Shown: piece by piece, positions 50,407-60,251 of the stretch | Layout of the letters: each line of letters starts with the position of its first letter | Numbering within the stretch: position 1 is the stretch's first letter | Assembly (NCBI GenBank): GCA_965197565.1 | Contig: CBDANK010000002.1 | Coordinates: forward strand, 372,001-436,000 | From: G963667675 sp965197565 | GTDB lineage: Bacteria > Chloroflexota > Dehalococcoidia > Lucifugimonadales > UBA3495 | Direction of reading: 5' to 3' | DNA: 64,000 nt | Translations under genes and position numbers: made by a program | Notes under the pieces: generated by a model | What the model was told of the DNA's origin: nothing | What the model saw: only the letters and a program-made list of their open reading frames with translations | Databases searched by the model: none

Positions 50407-51100
50407 AAACATTCACGTCTCCTACGGGCAGGTCCCCGTCTTGCACGGCGTGTCGTTGGAAGTGCTCGAAGGCCAAATCGTAACGGTGTTGGGGGCTAAT
50501 GGGGCCGGCAAAAGCACCACGGTCCGGGCGGTGGCCGGTCTGCTCCCGGTACTGTCCGGGTCCATTGAGTTCGAAGGCCAAAAGATTGCCGGGTTGTCTC
50601 CCGAGCGCATTGTGAAGCTTGGCATATCCGTGGTACCGGAAGGACGCCAGCTATTCGGCGAGATGACGGTGTTGGAGAACCTGCGTCTGGGAGCCTATAC
50701 CCGCGCCGAGGGTAAGGAAATCCGCCAACGGATGGAGCGAGTGATCTCCTACTTTCCCGTGCTGGGCGAGAGACTCTCCTTCTTGTCTCGCTTGCTGAGC
50801 GGCGGCGAGCAGCAGATGCTGGCTATTGGACGCGCATTGATGGCCCGGCCCCGGCTCTTGGTTTTGGATGAACCTTCCTTGGGACTGGCGCCGCTCTTGG
50901 CGCAAGATATGTTTTCCAGGATCAAGAACTTGAGCGACGGGGAGGGAATCACCGTACTGCTGGCAGAGCAAGCCGCGAACCTGGCGGTGGGCATCGCCCA
51001 ACACGGATATGTCTTGGAAGCCGGCCGGGTGGTGCTGGGAGACACGGCACAAAACCTGCTGGACAATGAAGAGGTCCGCGGGGCTTACCTGGGCCTCTGA
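50393..51100 (+). CDS. livF: LivF-type ABC ATPase
   Basis: A 235-residue ATPase. GTG start at 50393, MLKIKNIHVSYGQVPVLHGVSL. Walker A GANGAGKST, signature LLSGGEQQMLAIGRALM, Walker B LLVLDEPSLGLAP and LLAEQAANLAVG are typical of LivF. Overlaps the upstream livG and is followed by livH 6 bp downstream. Confidence 0.93.
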   Translation: MLKIKNIHVSYGQVPVLHGVSLEVLEGQIVTVLGANGAGKSTTVRAVAGLLPVLSGSIEFEGQKIAGLSPERIVKLGISVVPEGRQLFGEMTVLENLRLGAYTRAEGKEIRQRMERVISYFPVLGERLSFLSRLLSGGEQQMLAIGRALMARPRLLVLDEPSLGLAPLLAQDMFSRIKNLSDGEGITVLLAEQAANLAVGIAQHGYVLEAGRVVLGDTAQNLLDNEEVRGAYLGL

Positions 51101-51106
51101 ACATCG

Positions 51107-51994
51107 ATGGACCTCTTCCTCCAACAACTCATTAGCGGTATCGCCAGTGGCAGCCTCTTCGCCATTCTGGCCCTGGCCTTGGTGTTGATTTACCGGTCCA
51201 CCGGGACCTTCAACTTCGCTCAGGGCCAGATGGCCATGTTCTCGACCTTCGTTGCTTGGTCCGCCTTGGGGACGGTTATGGGCTTCTGGCCCGCCTTCTT
51301 TCTGACCCTGCTGTCGGCGATGGCAATGGGCGCCATAGTTGAATGGCTGATCGTACGGCGCGTTGAGGGGACATCGGAGCTCAACTCGCTCATCATCGCC
51401 TTGGGGCTGTTCCTCATCTTCGACGGCTTGGCGCTCTATATTTGGGGGCCCCTGCCAAGAGGGTTCGGCCCCTTCAGCGTCTTCAGCGGCGCCGCGTCTT
51501 GCGCCGGCGATGTCTGCATCGGCCGGTTGAATCTAGGAATCCTGGTAGCGACGCTAGTCATAATGGTGTTGCTGTTCTTGCTGTTCCAGCGCACCGGGTT
51601 TGGCTTGGCGATGCGGGCCACGGCGCAAAACCGGCTGGCCAGCCGGTTGGTAGGCATACCGGTGGGCCGGATGCTGAGCATGGGCTGGGGGCTGGGGACC
51701 GCGGTCGGCGCTATTGCCGGGATACTGGCGGCCCAAAGCCTGGGGCTGGACACAAGCACCATGTTCTTCGTTTTGCTTTTCGCCTTGGCGGCGGCTGTAG
51801 TGGGCGGTCTGGACAGTCCCGTGGGGGCGGTTGTCGGGGGTCTGATTATTGGGGTGGTCAAAAATATGGCCGGCACCTACGTGCCCTCCGGCGTGGGCGG
51901 CTTGGACTTGACCATAGCCTTCGCCGTCATCGTGTTGGTGCTGATGGTCCGGCCCACCGGCATCTTTGGGCGGTCTACACAGAGGCGGGTGTAA
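51107..51994 (+). CDS. livH: LivH-type permease
   Basis: A 295-residue membrane protein: LQQLISGIASGSLFAILALALVLIYRSTGTFNFAQGQMAMFST is the standard start (the NFAQG motif is typical of LivH). Later GFGLAMRATAQNRLASRLVGI is the EAA-like loop that contacts the ATPases. About eight helices. ATG 51107 is 6 bp after livF stop. Confidence 0.93.
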   Translation: MDLFLQQLISGIASGSLFAILALALVLIYRSTGTFNFAQGQMAMFSTFVAWSALGTVMGFWPAFFLTLLSAMAMGAIVEWLIVRRVEGTSELNSLIIALGLFLIFDGLALYIWGPLPRGFGPFSVFSGAASCAGDVCIGRLNLGILVATLVIMVLLFLLFQRTGFGLAMRATAQNRLASRLVGIPVGRMLSMGWGLGTAVGAIAGILAAQSLGLDTSTMFFVLLFALAAAVVGGLDSPVGAVVGGLIIGVVKNMAGTYVPSGVGGLDLTIAFAVIVLVLMVRPTGIFGRSTQRRV

Positions 51995-51997
51995 TAG

Positions 51998-53053
51998 GTG
52001 CGGGCTACTCTGTTGAAGCCCAGGCACTTGGGGTTATTCCTGCTGGCCGGGTTGCTTGCGGTCTTCCCGTTCCTTCACGAGTGGCCTTTTTTCACCCTGT
52101 TTCTCGGGGAGTTCCGCACCTTCAACGCCACCATGTTCGCTGTTTGGCTGCTCATTCTACTGGGCATGAACCTCTTGACCGGCTACAGCGGACAGGTCTC
52201 CTTGGGACACGCGGCCTTGGTCTTGACTGGCGCCTACATGACGGCGGTCCTCTCTCAACAGTACGGATTTCCTTTGTTGGGCGCCATAGTCTTGTCGGCG
52301 GTAGTAACCGCGGTCCTGGGCGGGGTCCTGATAGGACTCCCGGCGGTGCGTCTCCGGGGGCCTTATCTGTCTATTGCCACATTTGGGCTGATGCTGGCCT
52401 TCCCCCAGATTCTGAAACTACAGGCTTTGACCCGGTGGACCAACGGGGCTTTGGGCATCAGGGGCAATCAATTGGAACCGCCCGGCATAATGGCAGCCGC
52501 ATTGGACAGCCGCGATTGGTTGTATTACGTCTCAATGGCGGCGGCGGTAATTATGACGGTCTTGTTCTTGAACCTGACCAGGAGTCGCATCGGCCGGGCT
52601 TTCGTGGCCTTGCGCAACAGCGAGATAGGGGCGGAACAGATGGGCGTCGACGTGCCCAGGCACAAGGCCCTAGCCTTTGGGATTAGCTCGCTGTACGCCG
52701 GTCTCGGGGGAGGGTTGTTCTTTGCCGTCCAGGGCTTTGTCTCTCCCGACAGCCTGAGTTTCATAGATTCCATTTTCTTCCTGGTGGCAATCGTCATTGG
52801 AGGGTTGAGCAGCGTGCTGGGTTCCATATTGGCGGCGCTGTTTTTGACCTTTCAATCAGAAGTCATCAGTGAACTATCGAGGGTCATCCCCGGGGTCAAC
52901 GATCTTCGCAGTGTCCTGTTCGGGGCGGCGCTGGTCGCGGCGGTAATCTTATTCCCCCAGGGTATCGCGGGGTTTGTGCAGAGACCTCAAGCTTGGAATC
53001 CCGGCAGGGTCTGGGCGTCTTGGCTGGGGCGTTGGGTTTCCAGACACCCGTGA
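51998..53053 (+). CDS. livM: LivM-type permease
   Basis: A 351-residue membrane protein from GTG 51998. Motifs: NLLTGYSGQVSLGHAALVLTGAY (LivM), GALGIRGN and RSRIGRAFVALRNSEIGAEQMGVDVPRHKALAFGISSLYAGLGGGLF. Forms the heterodimeric channel with LivH. The first residues of an extension (LLKPRHLGLFLLAGLLAVFPF) are one helix. Confidence 0.93.
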   Translation: MRATLLKPRHLGLFLLAGLLAVFPFLHEWPFFTLFLGEFRTFNATMFAVWLLILLGMNLLTGYSGQVSLGHAALVLTGAYMTAVLSQQYGFPLLGAIVLSAVVTAVLGGVLIGLPAVRLRGPYLSIATFGLMLAFPQILKLQALTRWTNGALGIRGNQLEPPGIMAAALDSRDWLYYVSMAAAVIMTVLFLNLTRSRIGRAFVALRNSEIGAEQMGVDVPRHKALAFGISSLYAGLGGGLFFAVQGFVSPDSLSFIDSIFFLVAIVIGGLSSVLGSILAALFLTFQSEVISELSRVIPGVNDLRSVLFGAALVAAVILFPQGIAGFVQRPQAWNPGRVWASWLGRWVSRHP

Positions 53054-53132
53054 ACCGGGACCGTTCCCCCGCCGCCGCCGGCCACGAGAACGCGGGAACC
53101 TCATTTACAACCAGGGCTATCGCATTTGGACT

Positions 53133-53275
53133 GAATCGCTCTCGTCATTCCTGCGAAGGCAGGAATCCAGGCCCCTAATTCGCCAATGCTGTCACGGCAA
53201 TCGCCCACATAGCAGCCTCTGGACTCCGGCTTTCGCCGGAGTGACGGATGGGTTGTTTCTAGGGCGATAGCCCTG
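53133..53275. repeat. REP-like repeat R1 copy upstream of the livK gene
   Basis: cattcctgcgaaggcaggaa near 53142-53165 and ctccggctttcgccggagtg at 53224-53243, followed by a string (gatgggttgtttctagggcg) that matches 37938-37960 with few changes. Non-coding. It separates livM from the livK gene but may lie within one transcript. Confidence 0.7.
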
Positions 53276-53307
53276 CATTTGCGGCTCCAATTTGAGACTC
53301 AGGTGTA

Positions 53308-53316
53308 TGGTATAAT
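53308..53316 (+). promoter_or_regulatory. extended -10 promoter for livK
   Basis: tggtataat at 53308-53316 (TG-n-TATAAT) lies 67 bp before the ATG at 53383. No good -35 at 17 bp, as is usual for extended -10 promoters. It suggests livK has its own promoter in addition to read-through from livM. Confidence 0.5.
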
Positions 53317-53382
53317 GCGCCCTCGGTTGGCCGCGTATAAGTGACGAATCATAGCAATAAGCCCGTGTAAGAGGATGGCGAC

Positions 53383-54810
53383 ATGACATTTTTGAGCAGG
53401 ACTTGGGTGTGGTGTCTTGCGGCGGCCCTCGTCGCCGTGTTTGTGTTGGCCGCGTGCGGCAGCGACCCGACAGAGGAAGCACGGGGCGCCGCCGACGAAA
53501 GCCCGACAACTACACCAATATTGATAGCGTCTACGGAAGCCCCGGAGGTCACTGAAGAGGACCCGACACCTACACCAACATTGGAAACGCCTGCGGAAGT
53601 CCCGGAGGTCGCCGAAGAGGACCCGACGCCTGCACCAACATTGGAAACGCCTGTGGAAGTCCCAGGCGTCACCGACGACGAGGTGGTCTTGGGGACGCAT
53701 ACCTCGCTCACCGGGCCGTTGGCTGTATACTCCCCAATCGCTATCACCACCAAGGCTTATTTCGACTACATCAATGACACCAAGGGTGGAATCAACGGCC
53801 GGAAAATCAAGTTCTTGCTGGAAGATGACGCCTATTCGCCGCCCAAGACAGTGGACTTGGTCCGCAAGCTGGTCGAGCAGGACGAAATCTTTGCACTGCT
53901 CAACGGTCTGGGCACCCCCACCCATCTCCAGGTCGTGGACTATCTTCAGGAACAGGGCGTGCCCGACCTTTTCGTGGCAACCGGGGCTATCGAATGGGTG
54001 AAAGACCCCGCGGCCAGACCGATGGTCTTCGGCTCGATCCCCAACTACGTTGCTGAGGGTGTAATCCTGGGCCAGTATATCGCCGAGAACTACGCCGGGC
54101 AGAAGCTGGGCTTGATACGCCAGAACGACGATTTCGGCCTTGACGGCATCACCGGCATTAGGCGGGGAGTGGGCGATGCTCTGGAGATCTTGGGAGAGGA
54201 GACTCACGAGCCCTTGGACGCGGACCTCAAGGCCCAGGTCGACCGGCTAAAAGCAGCAGGAGCCGACGTGATTGCCATCTGGGCCGCTCCCCGTCATTTC
54301 TCCACCGCCATCAAACATGCGCGGTTGGACCTGAACTGGGATGTCCCCTTTGTCCTGAGCTTAATCAGCGCCAACGAGTTCAGCGTGGCCCTGGCTGGCC
54401 CCCAGGTTTTGGAAGGCACCGTGTCGGTCAGTTACGTCCGCGCCCCTCACGAGGTCGATGACCCCGGAGTTGCCAAGCACATGGAAATTATCCGCGACTA
54501 CATGGGCGTGGAGACCCCCAACACCTTGACCATCTACGGCCAGTACATTGGCGAGTTGATGGAGGAGGTGCTCAGGCGGGCCGGCAGAGACCTTACACGC
54601 GAGAGCCTGGTCAGGGCCGCCGAGTCGATATCCGATTTTCAGTGCTCCATGTGCTTGCTGCCCGCTAACATGAGTCCCACGGACCACGAGCCCGTCCAAG
54701 GAGTGTATCTGGTCCAGGCCCAAGGGGGCAGGTGGGTCCGTTTCAGTGGCCCGATTACCTACGAGGGCGTCCTGCCGGATAATCTGACCGCTGCCGACCT
54801 AAAAAAGTAG
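53383..54810 (+). CDS. livK: branched-chain amino-acid-type solute-binding lipoprotein
   Basis: A 475-residue lipoprotein. Signal peptide FLSRTWVWCLAAALVAVFVLAAC ends at the lipid Cys. Residues about 25-105 form a Pro/Thr/Glu linker with a 20-residue (60 bp) tandem repeat. The Peripla_BP_6 domain starts at GVTDDEVVLGTHTSLTGPLAVY, with INGRKIKFLLEDDAYSPPK and GQKLGLIRQNDDFGLDG following. It delivers substrate to LivHMGF. The natural ligand class includes branched-chain amino acids, amides, urea and aromatic acids. Confidence 0.92.
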   Translation: MTFLSRTWVWCLAAALVAVFVLAACGSDPTEEARGAADESPTTTPILIASTEAPEVTEEDPTPTPTLETPAEVPEVAEEDPTPAPTLETPVEVPGVTDDEVVLGTHTSLTGPLAVYSPIAITTKAYFDYINDTKGGINGRKIKFLLEDDAYSPPKTVDLVRKLVEQDEIFALLNGLGTPTHLQVVDYLQEQGVPDLFVATGAIEWVKDPAARPMVFGSIPNYVAEGVILGQYIAENYAGQKLGLIRQNDDFGLDGITGIRRGVGDALEILGEETHEPLDADLKAQVDRLKAAGADVIAIWAAPRHFSTAIKHARLDLNWDVPFVLSLISANEFSVALAGPQVLEGTVSVSYVRAPHEVDDPGVAKHMEIIRDYMGVETPNTLTIYGQYIGELMEEVLRRAGRDLTRESLVRAAESISDFQCSMCLLPANMSPTDHEPVQGVYLVQAQGGRWVRFSGPITYEGVLPDNLTAADLKK

Positions 54811-54823
54811 CCGGCTGCCAAAA

Positions 54824-56641
54824 GTGAAAGATCAATCAAAAGTCGGTTCTATCAATTGGAAGGAGTGGAGTCAGGGGGCTTTCCTTGACGCCCAGCGGGA
54901 AGACAAGCCGGTCTTGCTTACCCTTACCGCCACTTGGTGCCACTGGTGCCACGTGATGGAAGAAACCTCTTACTCCGACCCTCGGGTGATCGATCTGGTC
55001 AACTCGCGGTTCATCCCTATAAGCGTCGACGTGGACCGGAGACCGGACATCTCCCGTAGGTACAACCAAGGCGGATTCCCTTCAGTAGCAATACTGGACA
55101 GCCAGGCCAAACTAATAGCCGGCCGGACCTATGCTCCTCCAGACCAGATGGTCCGCTTTTTGGAGCAGGGAGTTGCCGGGGCCGGGGCATTGCCGTCAAG
55201 GTCCGCAATCTCAAGCCTTAACGATTCCCCAAGCCCGGTGCAGACAGCAGGTGGGGACGTTGCCGGCTCGGCTACTGGCAGCGTGTTGCGGCGGCTGCAA
55301 GACCTGTACGACCCTGAGTTCGGCGGATTTGGCATGGAGCCTAAACAACCACCTTGGGAGGGCCTGCGGTTCCTGATGGCTTTATACAGCCGGTCGGGAG
55401 AAAAGTCCCTCCTGAAGATGGTTACCGCTACATTGGATGGTATGCGGCTGGGCCTGTACGATCAGAAGGACCAGGGATTTTTCCGCTATTCCGTAGCTCG
55501 GGACTGGAGGGTCCCCCACTACGAGAAAATGGCTGTCAGCAATGCTAATCTAGCCATATTGTATTTGGAAGCCTACCAGCTTACCGGACGAAGCGAGTAC
55601 AAAGAAGTGGCTCAGGGGGCCTTGGCCTATCTCTTGGGCACGCTGTTTAACCAGCCCAAAGGAGTATTTTACGCCAGCCAAGACGCTTGGGAGGACTATT
55701 ACCGTTTGCCATGGAAGGACCGGGAGACAGCGGCCAAACCGACCATCGACGCCACTGTCTACACCGGTTGGAATGCCTTGGCGGCCAATGCCTTGGTCTA
55801 CGCCTACGGCGTACTGGGTTCGCCCGGCTATCTCAAGGCCGGGGCCGGAGTTCTCGACCGTCTCTGGAATGACTCCTGGGATTCGGAACAAGGTATGGGC
55901 CATTTGTGGGGCCAGCCGCTGCAACATCCCTTGGTCCTAGAGGACCACGTTTATTTCCTGCGGGCGCTGCTGAGCTTGTACCAGAGTACCGGGCGGCGGG
56001 AACAGTTCAACCGGGCCGCCCAAGTAGCAAAGTTGGTCCAGCAGCAGTTTGCCGCTTCCGACGGCGCGTTCTTCGACACGTCGGGAGGCGTGGAAAGCTG
56101 GGACAAAGGGCTTCCCAAGGAAAAACCCGTTCTGGAGAATGCGTTGCTCGCCGAAGCCCTGGCAAGCATCGTTGACCTGAACGGAGACGCTGAATACCAA
56201 GTGTTGGCCAAGAACACTCTGGAAAGCTTCCAAGGAATAGTGCCGGGTAAGACATATCTCGGCGCCGGGGAATCCCGGCGCATGGAGGAAGATGAGGAGC
56301 GGCTATTCCTGCCGGCGGGGTCGGCCTGGGGACGGGCTTGGGACATGCTGTCCCGCGGTCCGGTCCGCTTGGCCGTGGTTGGAGAAACGTCCCATCCAGG
56401 AACAAGAAGCCTCTTGAAAGCCGCTCTCAAGGCGTATGTCCCGCATCGTGTCGTCCAGCCCCTTGATCCCCGGTATGACGGCGAGATAATCGCCTCAATG
56501 GGCTTTCCGGCTGGAAATGCGCCATCGCTCTATGCGTGTTTGGGCAAAGTGTGCCTGGCCCCCGTTACCGAGCCCAAGGAAGTCAAGAAGCTGTTGACCG
56601 GGCGGCATTGGGCGAAGCTCTTGAATATTGACCATGATTAG
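54824..56641 (+). CDS. DUF255 thioredoxin-domain protein (YyaL-type)
   Basis: A 605-residue protein, GTG start at 54824. The N-terminal thioredoxin-fold part has TWCHWCHVMEETSYSDPRVIDLVNSRFIPISVDVDRRPDI with the CHWCH motif of the DUF255/YyaL (SPATA20-like) family, and GGFPSVAIL. A glycosidase-like alpha/alpha-barrel follows (TGWNALAANALVYAY; LEDHVYFLRALL). Slightly shorter than most members (about 650-700). Directly after livK (13 bp). Its physiological role is not established. Confidence 0.9.
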   Translation: MKDQSKVGSINWKEWSQGAFLDAQREDKPVLLTLTATWCHWCHVMEETSYSDPRVIDLVNSRFIPISVDVDRRPDISRRYNQGGFPSVAILDSQAKLIAGRTYAPPDQMVRFLEQGVAGAGALPSRSAISSLNDSPSPVQTAGGDVAGSATGSVLRRLQDLYDPEFGGFGMEPKQPPWEGLRFLMALYSRSGEKSLLKMVTATLDGMRLGLYDQKDQGFFRYSVARDWRVPHYEKMAVSNANLAILYLEAYQLTGRSEYKEVAQGALAYLLGTLFNQPKGVFYASQDAWEDYYRLPWKDRETAAKPTIDATVYTGWNALAANALVYAYGVLGSPGYLKAGAGVLDRLWNDSWDSEQGMGHLWGQPLQHPLVLEDHVYFLRALLSLYQSTGRREQFNRAAQVAKLVQQQFAASDGAFFDTSGGVESWDKGLPKEKPVLENALLAEALASIVDLNGDAEYQVLAKNTLESFQGIVPGKTYLGAGESRRMEEDEERLFLPAGSAWGRAWDMLSRGPVRLAVVGETSHPGTRSLLKAALKAYVPHRVVQPLDPRYDGEIIASMGFPAGNAPSLYACLGKVCLAPVTEPKEVKKLLTGRHWAKLLNIDHD

Positions 56642-56711
56642 GCCGCCAAACTCAACTGATACACAGAGCGCATAGCTCGCCTATACAAGGGGGCCAAGAG
56701 AGGGTTATTCC

Positions 56712-57542
56712 ATGGACCGGGACCAGCCGATTTGGGAGCAGTTCGTAGAATTAGTCCAGTCTCCCGACGACCAAATTGATCTGGCCGCGGCTGCCTTGCT
56801 TATTGCGGCGACGGAGTATCCTCAGCTCGATGTCTCTGACCAGCTAAGGGTTTTGGATTCCTTATCTGCCGGGGCTTCAAAGCGCTTCTCCGAAGAGCGG
56901 GAGCCTTTGTATTGCCTCAACACTCTGAGTGAATATCTATTCGATGAGATCGGGTTCCGTGGGAATCCGGAAGAGTATTACGATCCCCGGAACAGCTTTT
57001 TGAATGAGGTGTTAAGCCGCCGCTTGGGCATACCTATCACATTGTCCCTGGTTTTTATTGAAGTGGGGAAACGCCTGGGTATACCGTTCCTGGGAGTGGG
57101 AATGCCGGGGCATTTCCTGGTGAGGCACCGGGACGATGAAGGTCTGTTCATCGACCCGTTCCATCGGGGTGTTTTGCTCTCGGAAGAGGAGTGCGCCGAG
57201 CGCATGAGGGAAGTGACCCAGGCCAATATTGCTTGGGACTCACGGCTCTTGGCCCCCTTGAGCAACCGGGAGTACGTCGCCCGGATGTTGCGCAACCTGA
57301 AAGGTATTTACTGGCAGAACCGGGACAGCCGGCGCGCCCTCGCTATGATCGACCGGTTGGTGGCTCTCTATCCGGAATCAGGCCGGGAAAGACGGGACCG
57401 GGGCTTGGTGCATTTCCAGTTGGGGCAACACCGGCAAGCCCTGGGTGACTTGGAGTTTTACTTGGATTCCGCGCCGCCTAACAGCGACGCGGAAGATGTA
57501 CAACGTCTGGTGGGCCGGCTAAAGGAACTGCTGGGGTCCTGA
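56712..57542 (+). CDS. SirB1-family transglutaminase-like protein
   Basis: A 276-residue protein. ATG 56712 with gagaggg upstream. The core FRGNPEEYYDPRNSFLNEVLSRRLGIPITLSLVFIEVGKRLGIPFLGVGMPGHFLVRH is the signature of the SirB1/YchA family (transglutaminase-like fold, often without full catalytic triad). A C-terminal TPR-like part (RRALAMIDRLVALYPESGRERRDRG..LGQHRQALGDLEFYL) follows. Function in bacteria unknown. Likely co-transcribed with the preceding gene. Confidence 0.88.
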   Translation: MDRDQPIWEQFVELVQSPDDQIDLAAAALLIAATEYPQLDVSDQLRVLDSLSAGASKRFSEEREPLYCLNTLSEYLFDEIGFRGNPEEYYDPRNSFLNEVLSRRLGIPITLSLVFIEVGKRLGIPFLGVGMPGHFLVRHRDDEGLFIDPFHRGVLLSEEECAERMREVTQANIAWDSRLLAPLSNREYVARMLRNLKGIYWQNRDSRRALAMIDRLVALYPESGRERRDRGLVHFQLGQHRQALGDLEFYLDSAPPNSDAEDVQRLVGRLKELLGS

Positions 57543-57570
57543 CGCCGACAAGGTTTGACGGCTGGACCGC

Positions 57571-58668
57571 TCATTCCGGCATGAAGCCGTACAGCCGGGC
57601 GGCGTTGCCCCCAACCATTAGGGCCGTCTCCTCTTTGGGCACGCCCCGGAAGGTATCAGCAATCACTTCTTGCGAGTGAGGAAAGGTGCCCTCGTCATGG
57701 GGGTAATCACTGCCCCACATCAGGCATTCGACGCCGGTGTAGTCCCGGTTTCGCAGGCCGACGGGGTCCTCGCCGAAGGTCGCGTATCCTTGGCGCTTGA
57801 AGAATTCGCTGGGCTTCAACTCCAGTATGGGCCTCTGCCACATGTGCCGTTTTCCGGACATCTCATCCAGTGCGTATAGAATCCAGGCCAGCCAACCGAT
57901 GCCGCATTCCACCAGCACAAATTTCAGCTTCGGATGCCGCTGCAACGCCCCGGAGCCGATCAACATGGTCAATGGACTCATGGCTTCCGCCATTCCCAAT
58001 GCTACCTGGGTCAGGTCCTGTCCTCTACCCTCCTCTTCGCCCAAACCGTCCAGAATCGCGTTCTGGCCGGTGAAGACGTGGAAGTTTAGAGGCGCGCCCA
58101 ACTCCTCGACCACAGCCCAGAAGGGCTCGTAGGCCGGCCTATCGTAGGGAAGCTCCGGCATCACCACAGGCACCGACAGGGAGCGGTATCCGTTGCTGAC
58201 AACTCGTTGGGCCTCTTTGATTGCTGCCGGAATATCGATCATGGGAATGATGGCCGCAGGGATGAAGACATCGGGGTATTCGCTAAATATCTCCATTTGC
58301 CAGTCGTTGTACATGCTGGCTGCGGCCAACTGGTATCCGGGGTCGGGTGACACGTAAATATGGAATATACTATTGGGATAAATTACCTCGGCGGAGATAC
58401 CGTCCAGCGCCAGGTCCGCCAGCCTCAAAGAGATGTCTGCCCCCCCGGACTGGTCGTTCCTGAACTCCCGTCTTTTGTCCTCTTCGGTCAAACGCTCTTC
58501 TAGCAGGTCCAACCTGACTGGGGGCCGGCCGTCATGGATCATATAGGTGCCACCATTTTTCTCCACGATGTGAGGAGCTTTCTCCAAATACTTGCTGGGC
58601 AGCCCCTTCCATAGCTCCTCAGGTTCTTCAATGTGAGAGTCTGCCGATATTATCTTGAACTCTGCCAT
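57571..58668 (-). CDS. amidohydrolase 2 family protein, paralogue 2
   Basis: A 365-residue PF04909 member. Metal motif ISADSHIEEPEELW, then ISAEVIYPNSIFHIY, NFHVFTGQN (His region), LVECGIGWLAWILYALDEM, LMWGSDYPHDEGTFPHS (Asp). The same order as the 19.1 kb gene. Start ATG 58668, gggagacataaatc upstream. Convergent with SirB1-type gene. A neighbouring paralogue (58866-60251) is transcribed in the same direction. Confidence 0.9.
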   Translation of the reverse strand: MAEFKIISADSHIEEPEELWKGLPSKYLEKAPHIVEKNGGTYMIHDGRPPVRLDLLEERLTEEDKRREFRNDQSGGADISLRLADLALDGISAEVIYPNSIFHIYVSPDPGYQLAAASMYNDWQMEIFSEYPDVFIPAAIIPMIDIPAAIKEAQRVVSNGYRSLSVPVVMPELPYDRPAYEPFWAVVEELGAPLNFHVFTGQNAILDGLGEEEGRGQDLTQVALGMAEAMSPLTMLIGSGALQRHPKLKFVLVECGIGWLAWILYALDEMSGKRHMWQRPILELKPSEFFKRQGYATFGEDPVGLRNRDYTGVECLMWGSDYPHDEGTFPHSQEVIADTFRGVPKEETALMVGGNAARLYGFMPE

Positions 58669-58735
58669 GATTTATGTCTCCCGGATTGAGATTTTCAATA
58701 ACAATTAGATTCTTCGCCTACGGCTCAGAACGACT

Positions 58736-58791
58736 ATGGCCTTGTGAAGGCCACGTATGCGGATGAAAATCGCCTATTTTCATAGCAATGA
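58736..58791. repeat. dispersed repeat R3, inverted copy
   Basis: ggccttgtgaaggccacgta and tgaaaatcgcctattttcat occur here and, inverted, at 37610-37664, with only a few differences over 55 bp. Intergenic, non-coding. Confidence 0.75.
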
Positions 58792-58865
58792 CTTTTCCGA
58801 TAATGAAAAGGCCCTAGTCTGGAGAGTTGGGCGGCGCGGTTGCCGCACCACCGCTACTATCTAAC

Positions 58866-60251
58866 CTAACGCACCATGGCGGCCTCCGGCCTGAGCGCCT
58901 GCTTGATCTCCTCTTCGGTGGGCCACCAGTCGGGCCGAAGGATCTCAGTCACCCGCTCCCGGATGATGTTCTTGGGCGGTTTGATGCTGTACAGACGGCG
59001 GGCGTTGGCGCCCAAGAACAGGGCTTGGTCGTCCACCGGCAACTCGCACTCCTCCATAGTCTCAATGGCCCTCCAAGCGTCATCCCCGTCGTGGTGATAG
59101 ACATCCGATGCCCAGGCCAGGATGCCCCTATAGAACTCAGGAAGACGCGACGGCGGCGCCTCATCGCCCTCAAAGCCGGTGACGCAGTGCTGGAAGAAGG
59201 TCTCGCTGGGCAACCGTTTCAAGGGAGGCATCCGGCGATCGTTACGGTAGAGCTTGTAGAATTTATCGCACTCGTCCAGTAAGAAGCTCATCCAAGTGGA
59301 AGAAGCCTCAAAAACCGCGGCGCGGATTTTGGGATGCCGCTCAAAGAAACCCGACATCAACACCATGACCACCCAAGGGGCAGCTTCGGCCTGGAAGGAC
59401 TGAACGTTACCCAGGAACCTGTGGGGTATGTCTGATGTGGTAAAGCTGCGGCGGATCAACTGCGCCCCGGAGTACTGCTCGGAGTAGCCCGGCGGCTGAG
59501 CCGTGCCGAAGGCCGGGAAGGGGTGCATGCCGTACACCAAGCCGGTATCTTCCAAGGCGTTCCACAGGGGCTCGTACTTGGGTTGAATGGGATAGTTGCC
59601 CATGGCATCCATGGGGCGGATGAGAGCGACGCGGCAGCCCATTTCCGCCACCCGGTAAACTTCCTCCACGGCGTACCGGGTGTTCTGCATGGGCAGCAAG
59701 GCAGCAAAATAGAGCCGTTCCGGGTCCTCTTGGGTGTACTCATAAGCCCAATCGTTGTAGGCTTTGCACATAGCGCGAGCACCCAAAACGTTCTGCAGCC
59801 AGGGATAGGTGTCGATGCAGGTGGGAATGATCATTACCTGGTCAATCCCTTGAACATCCATATCGCGCAGGCGGGGGCCGGGCTGGTCGGCCCCTTTGTG
59901 GGCCAGGTACTCTGACTGCTCCGGGGTAAGAGCGGTCTTGGGGTCTAGGTTGCGCACATTCAGGGCTCGTTGGATGTCATGCTTCAGGCCGGGCCCGGCC
60001 AGCCTGACTTCATCCATAATGCCGGGACCTGCCAGGGGGACCGGGGTAGACGAGTCAACGTCGGCCTTCCCATTGATGATCAACTGCTTGGTTTCATCGT
60101 CATACCACATAGTAGCTTTGAGGGCTTCCAACTCATTCTTGCTAAGATGGTCCGCGGCCCGCTCCCAAATCCGGGCGGGCTCCACAATGTGGGCATCGCA
60201 ATCGAAGGTGGCGTAGTCCTTGGTCATGGGTTTGAACCTTTGTACGGGCAA
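58866..60251 (-). CDS. amidohydrolase 2 family protein, paralogue 3
   Basis: A 461-residue PF04909 member from TTG 60251, which has aaggaggt upstream at five bases (a MTKDY start at 60227 lacks a good ribosome site; the frame is open to 60311). Metal motif FDCDAHIVEPARIW, QVMIIPTCID, GMHPFPAFG, AVFEASSTWMSFLLDECDKF and ASDVYHHDGDDAWRAIE correspond to family landmarks, with the last Asp motif modified from GSDYPH to ASDVYH. Longer than its paralogues due to inserts. Substrate unknown. Confidence 0.88.
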   Translation of the reverse strand: MPVQRFKPMTKDYATFDCDAHIVEPARIWERAADHLSKNELEALKATMWYDDETKQLIINGKADVDSSTPVPLAGPGIMDEVRLAGPGLKHDIQRALNVRNLDPKTALTPEQSEYLAHKGADQPGPRLRDMDVQGIDQVMIIPTCIDTYPWLQNVLGARAMCKAYNDWAYEYTQEDPERLYFAALLPMQNTRYAVEEVYRVAEMGCRVALIRPMDAMGNYPIQPKYEPLWNALEDTGLVYGMHPFPAFGTAQPPGYSEQYSGAQLIRRSFTTSDIPHRFLGNVQSFQAEAAPWVVMVLMSGFFERHPKIRAAVFEASSTWMSFLLDECDKFYKLYRNDRRMPPLKRLPSETFFQHCVTGFEGDEAPPSRLPEFYRGILAWASDVYHHDGDDAWRAIETMEECELPVDDQALFLGANARRLYSIKPPKNIIRERVTEILRPDWWPTEEEIKQALRPEAAMVR

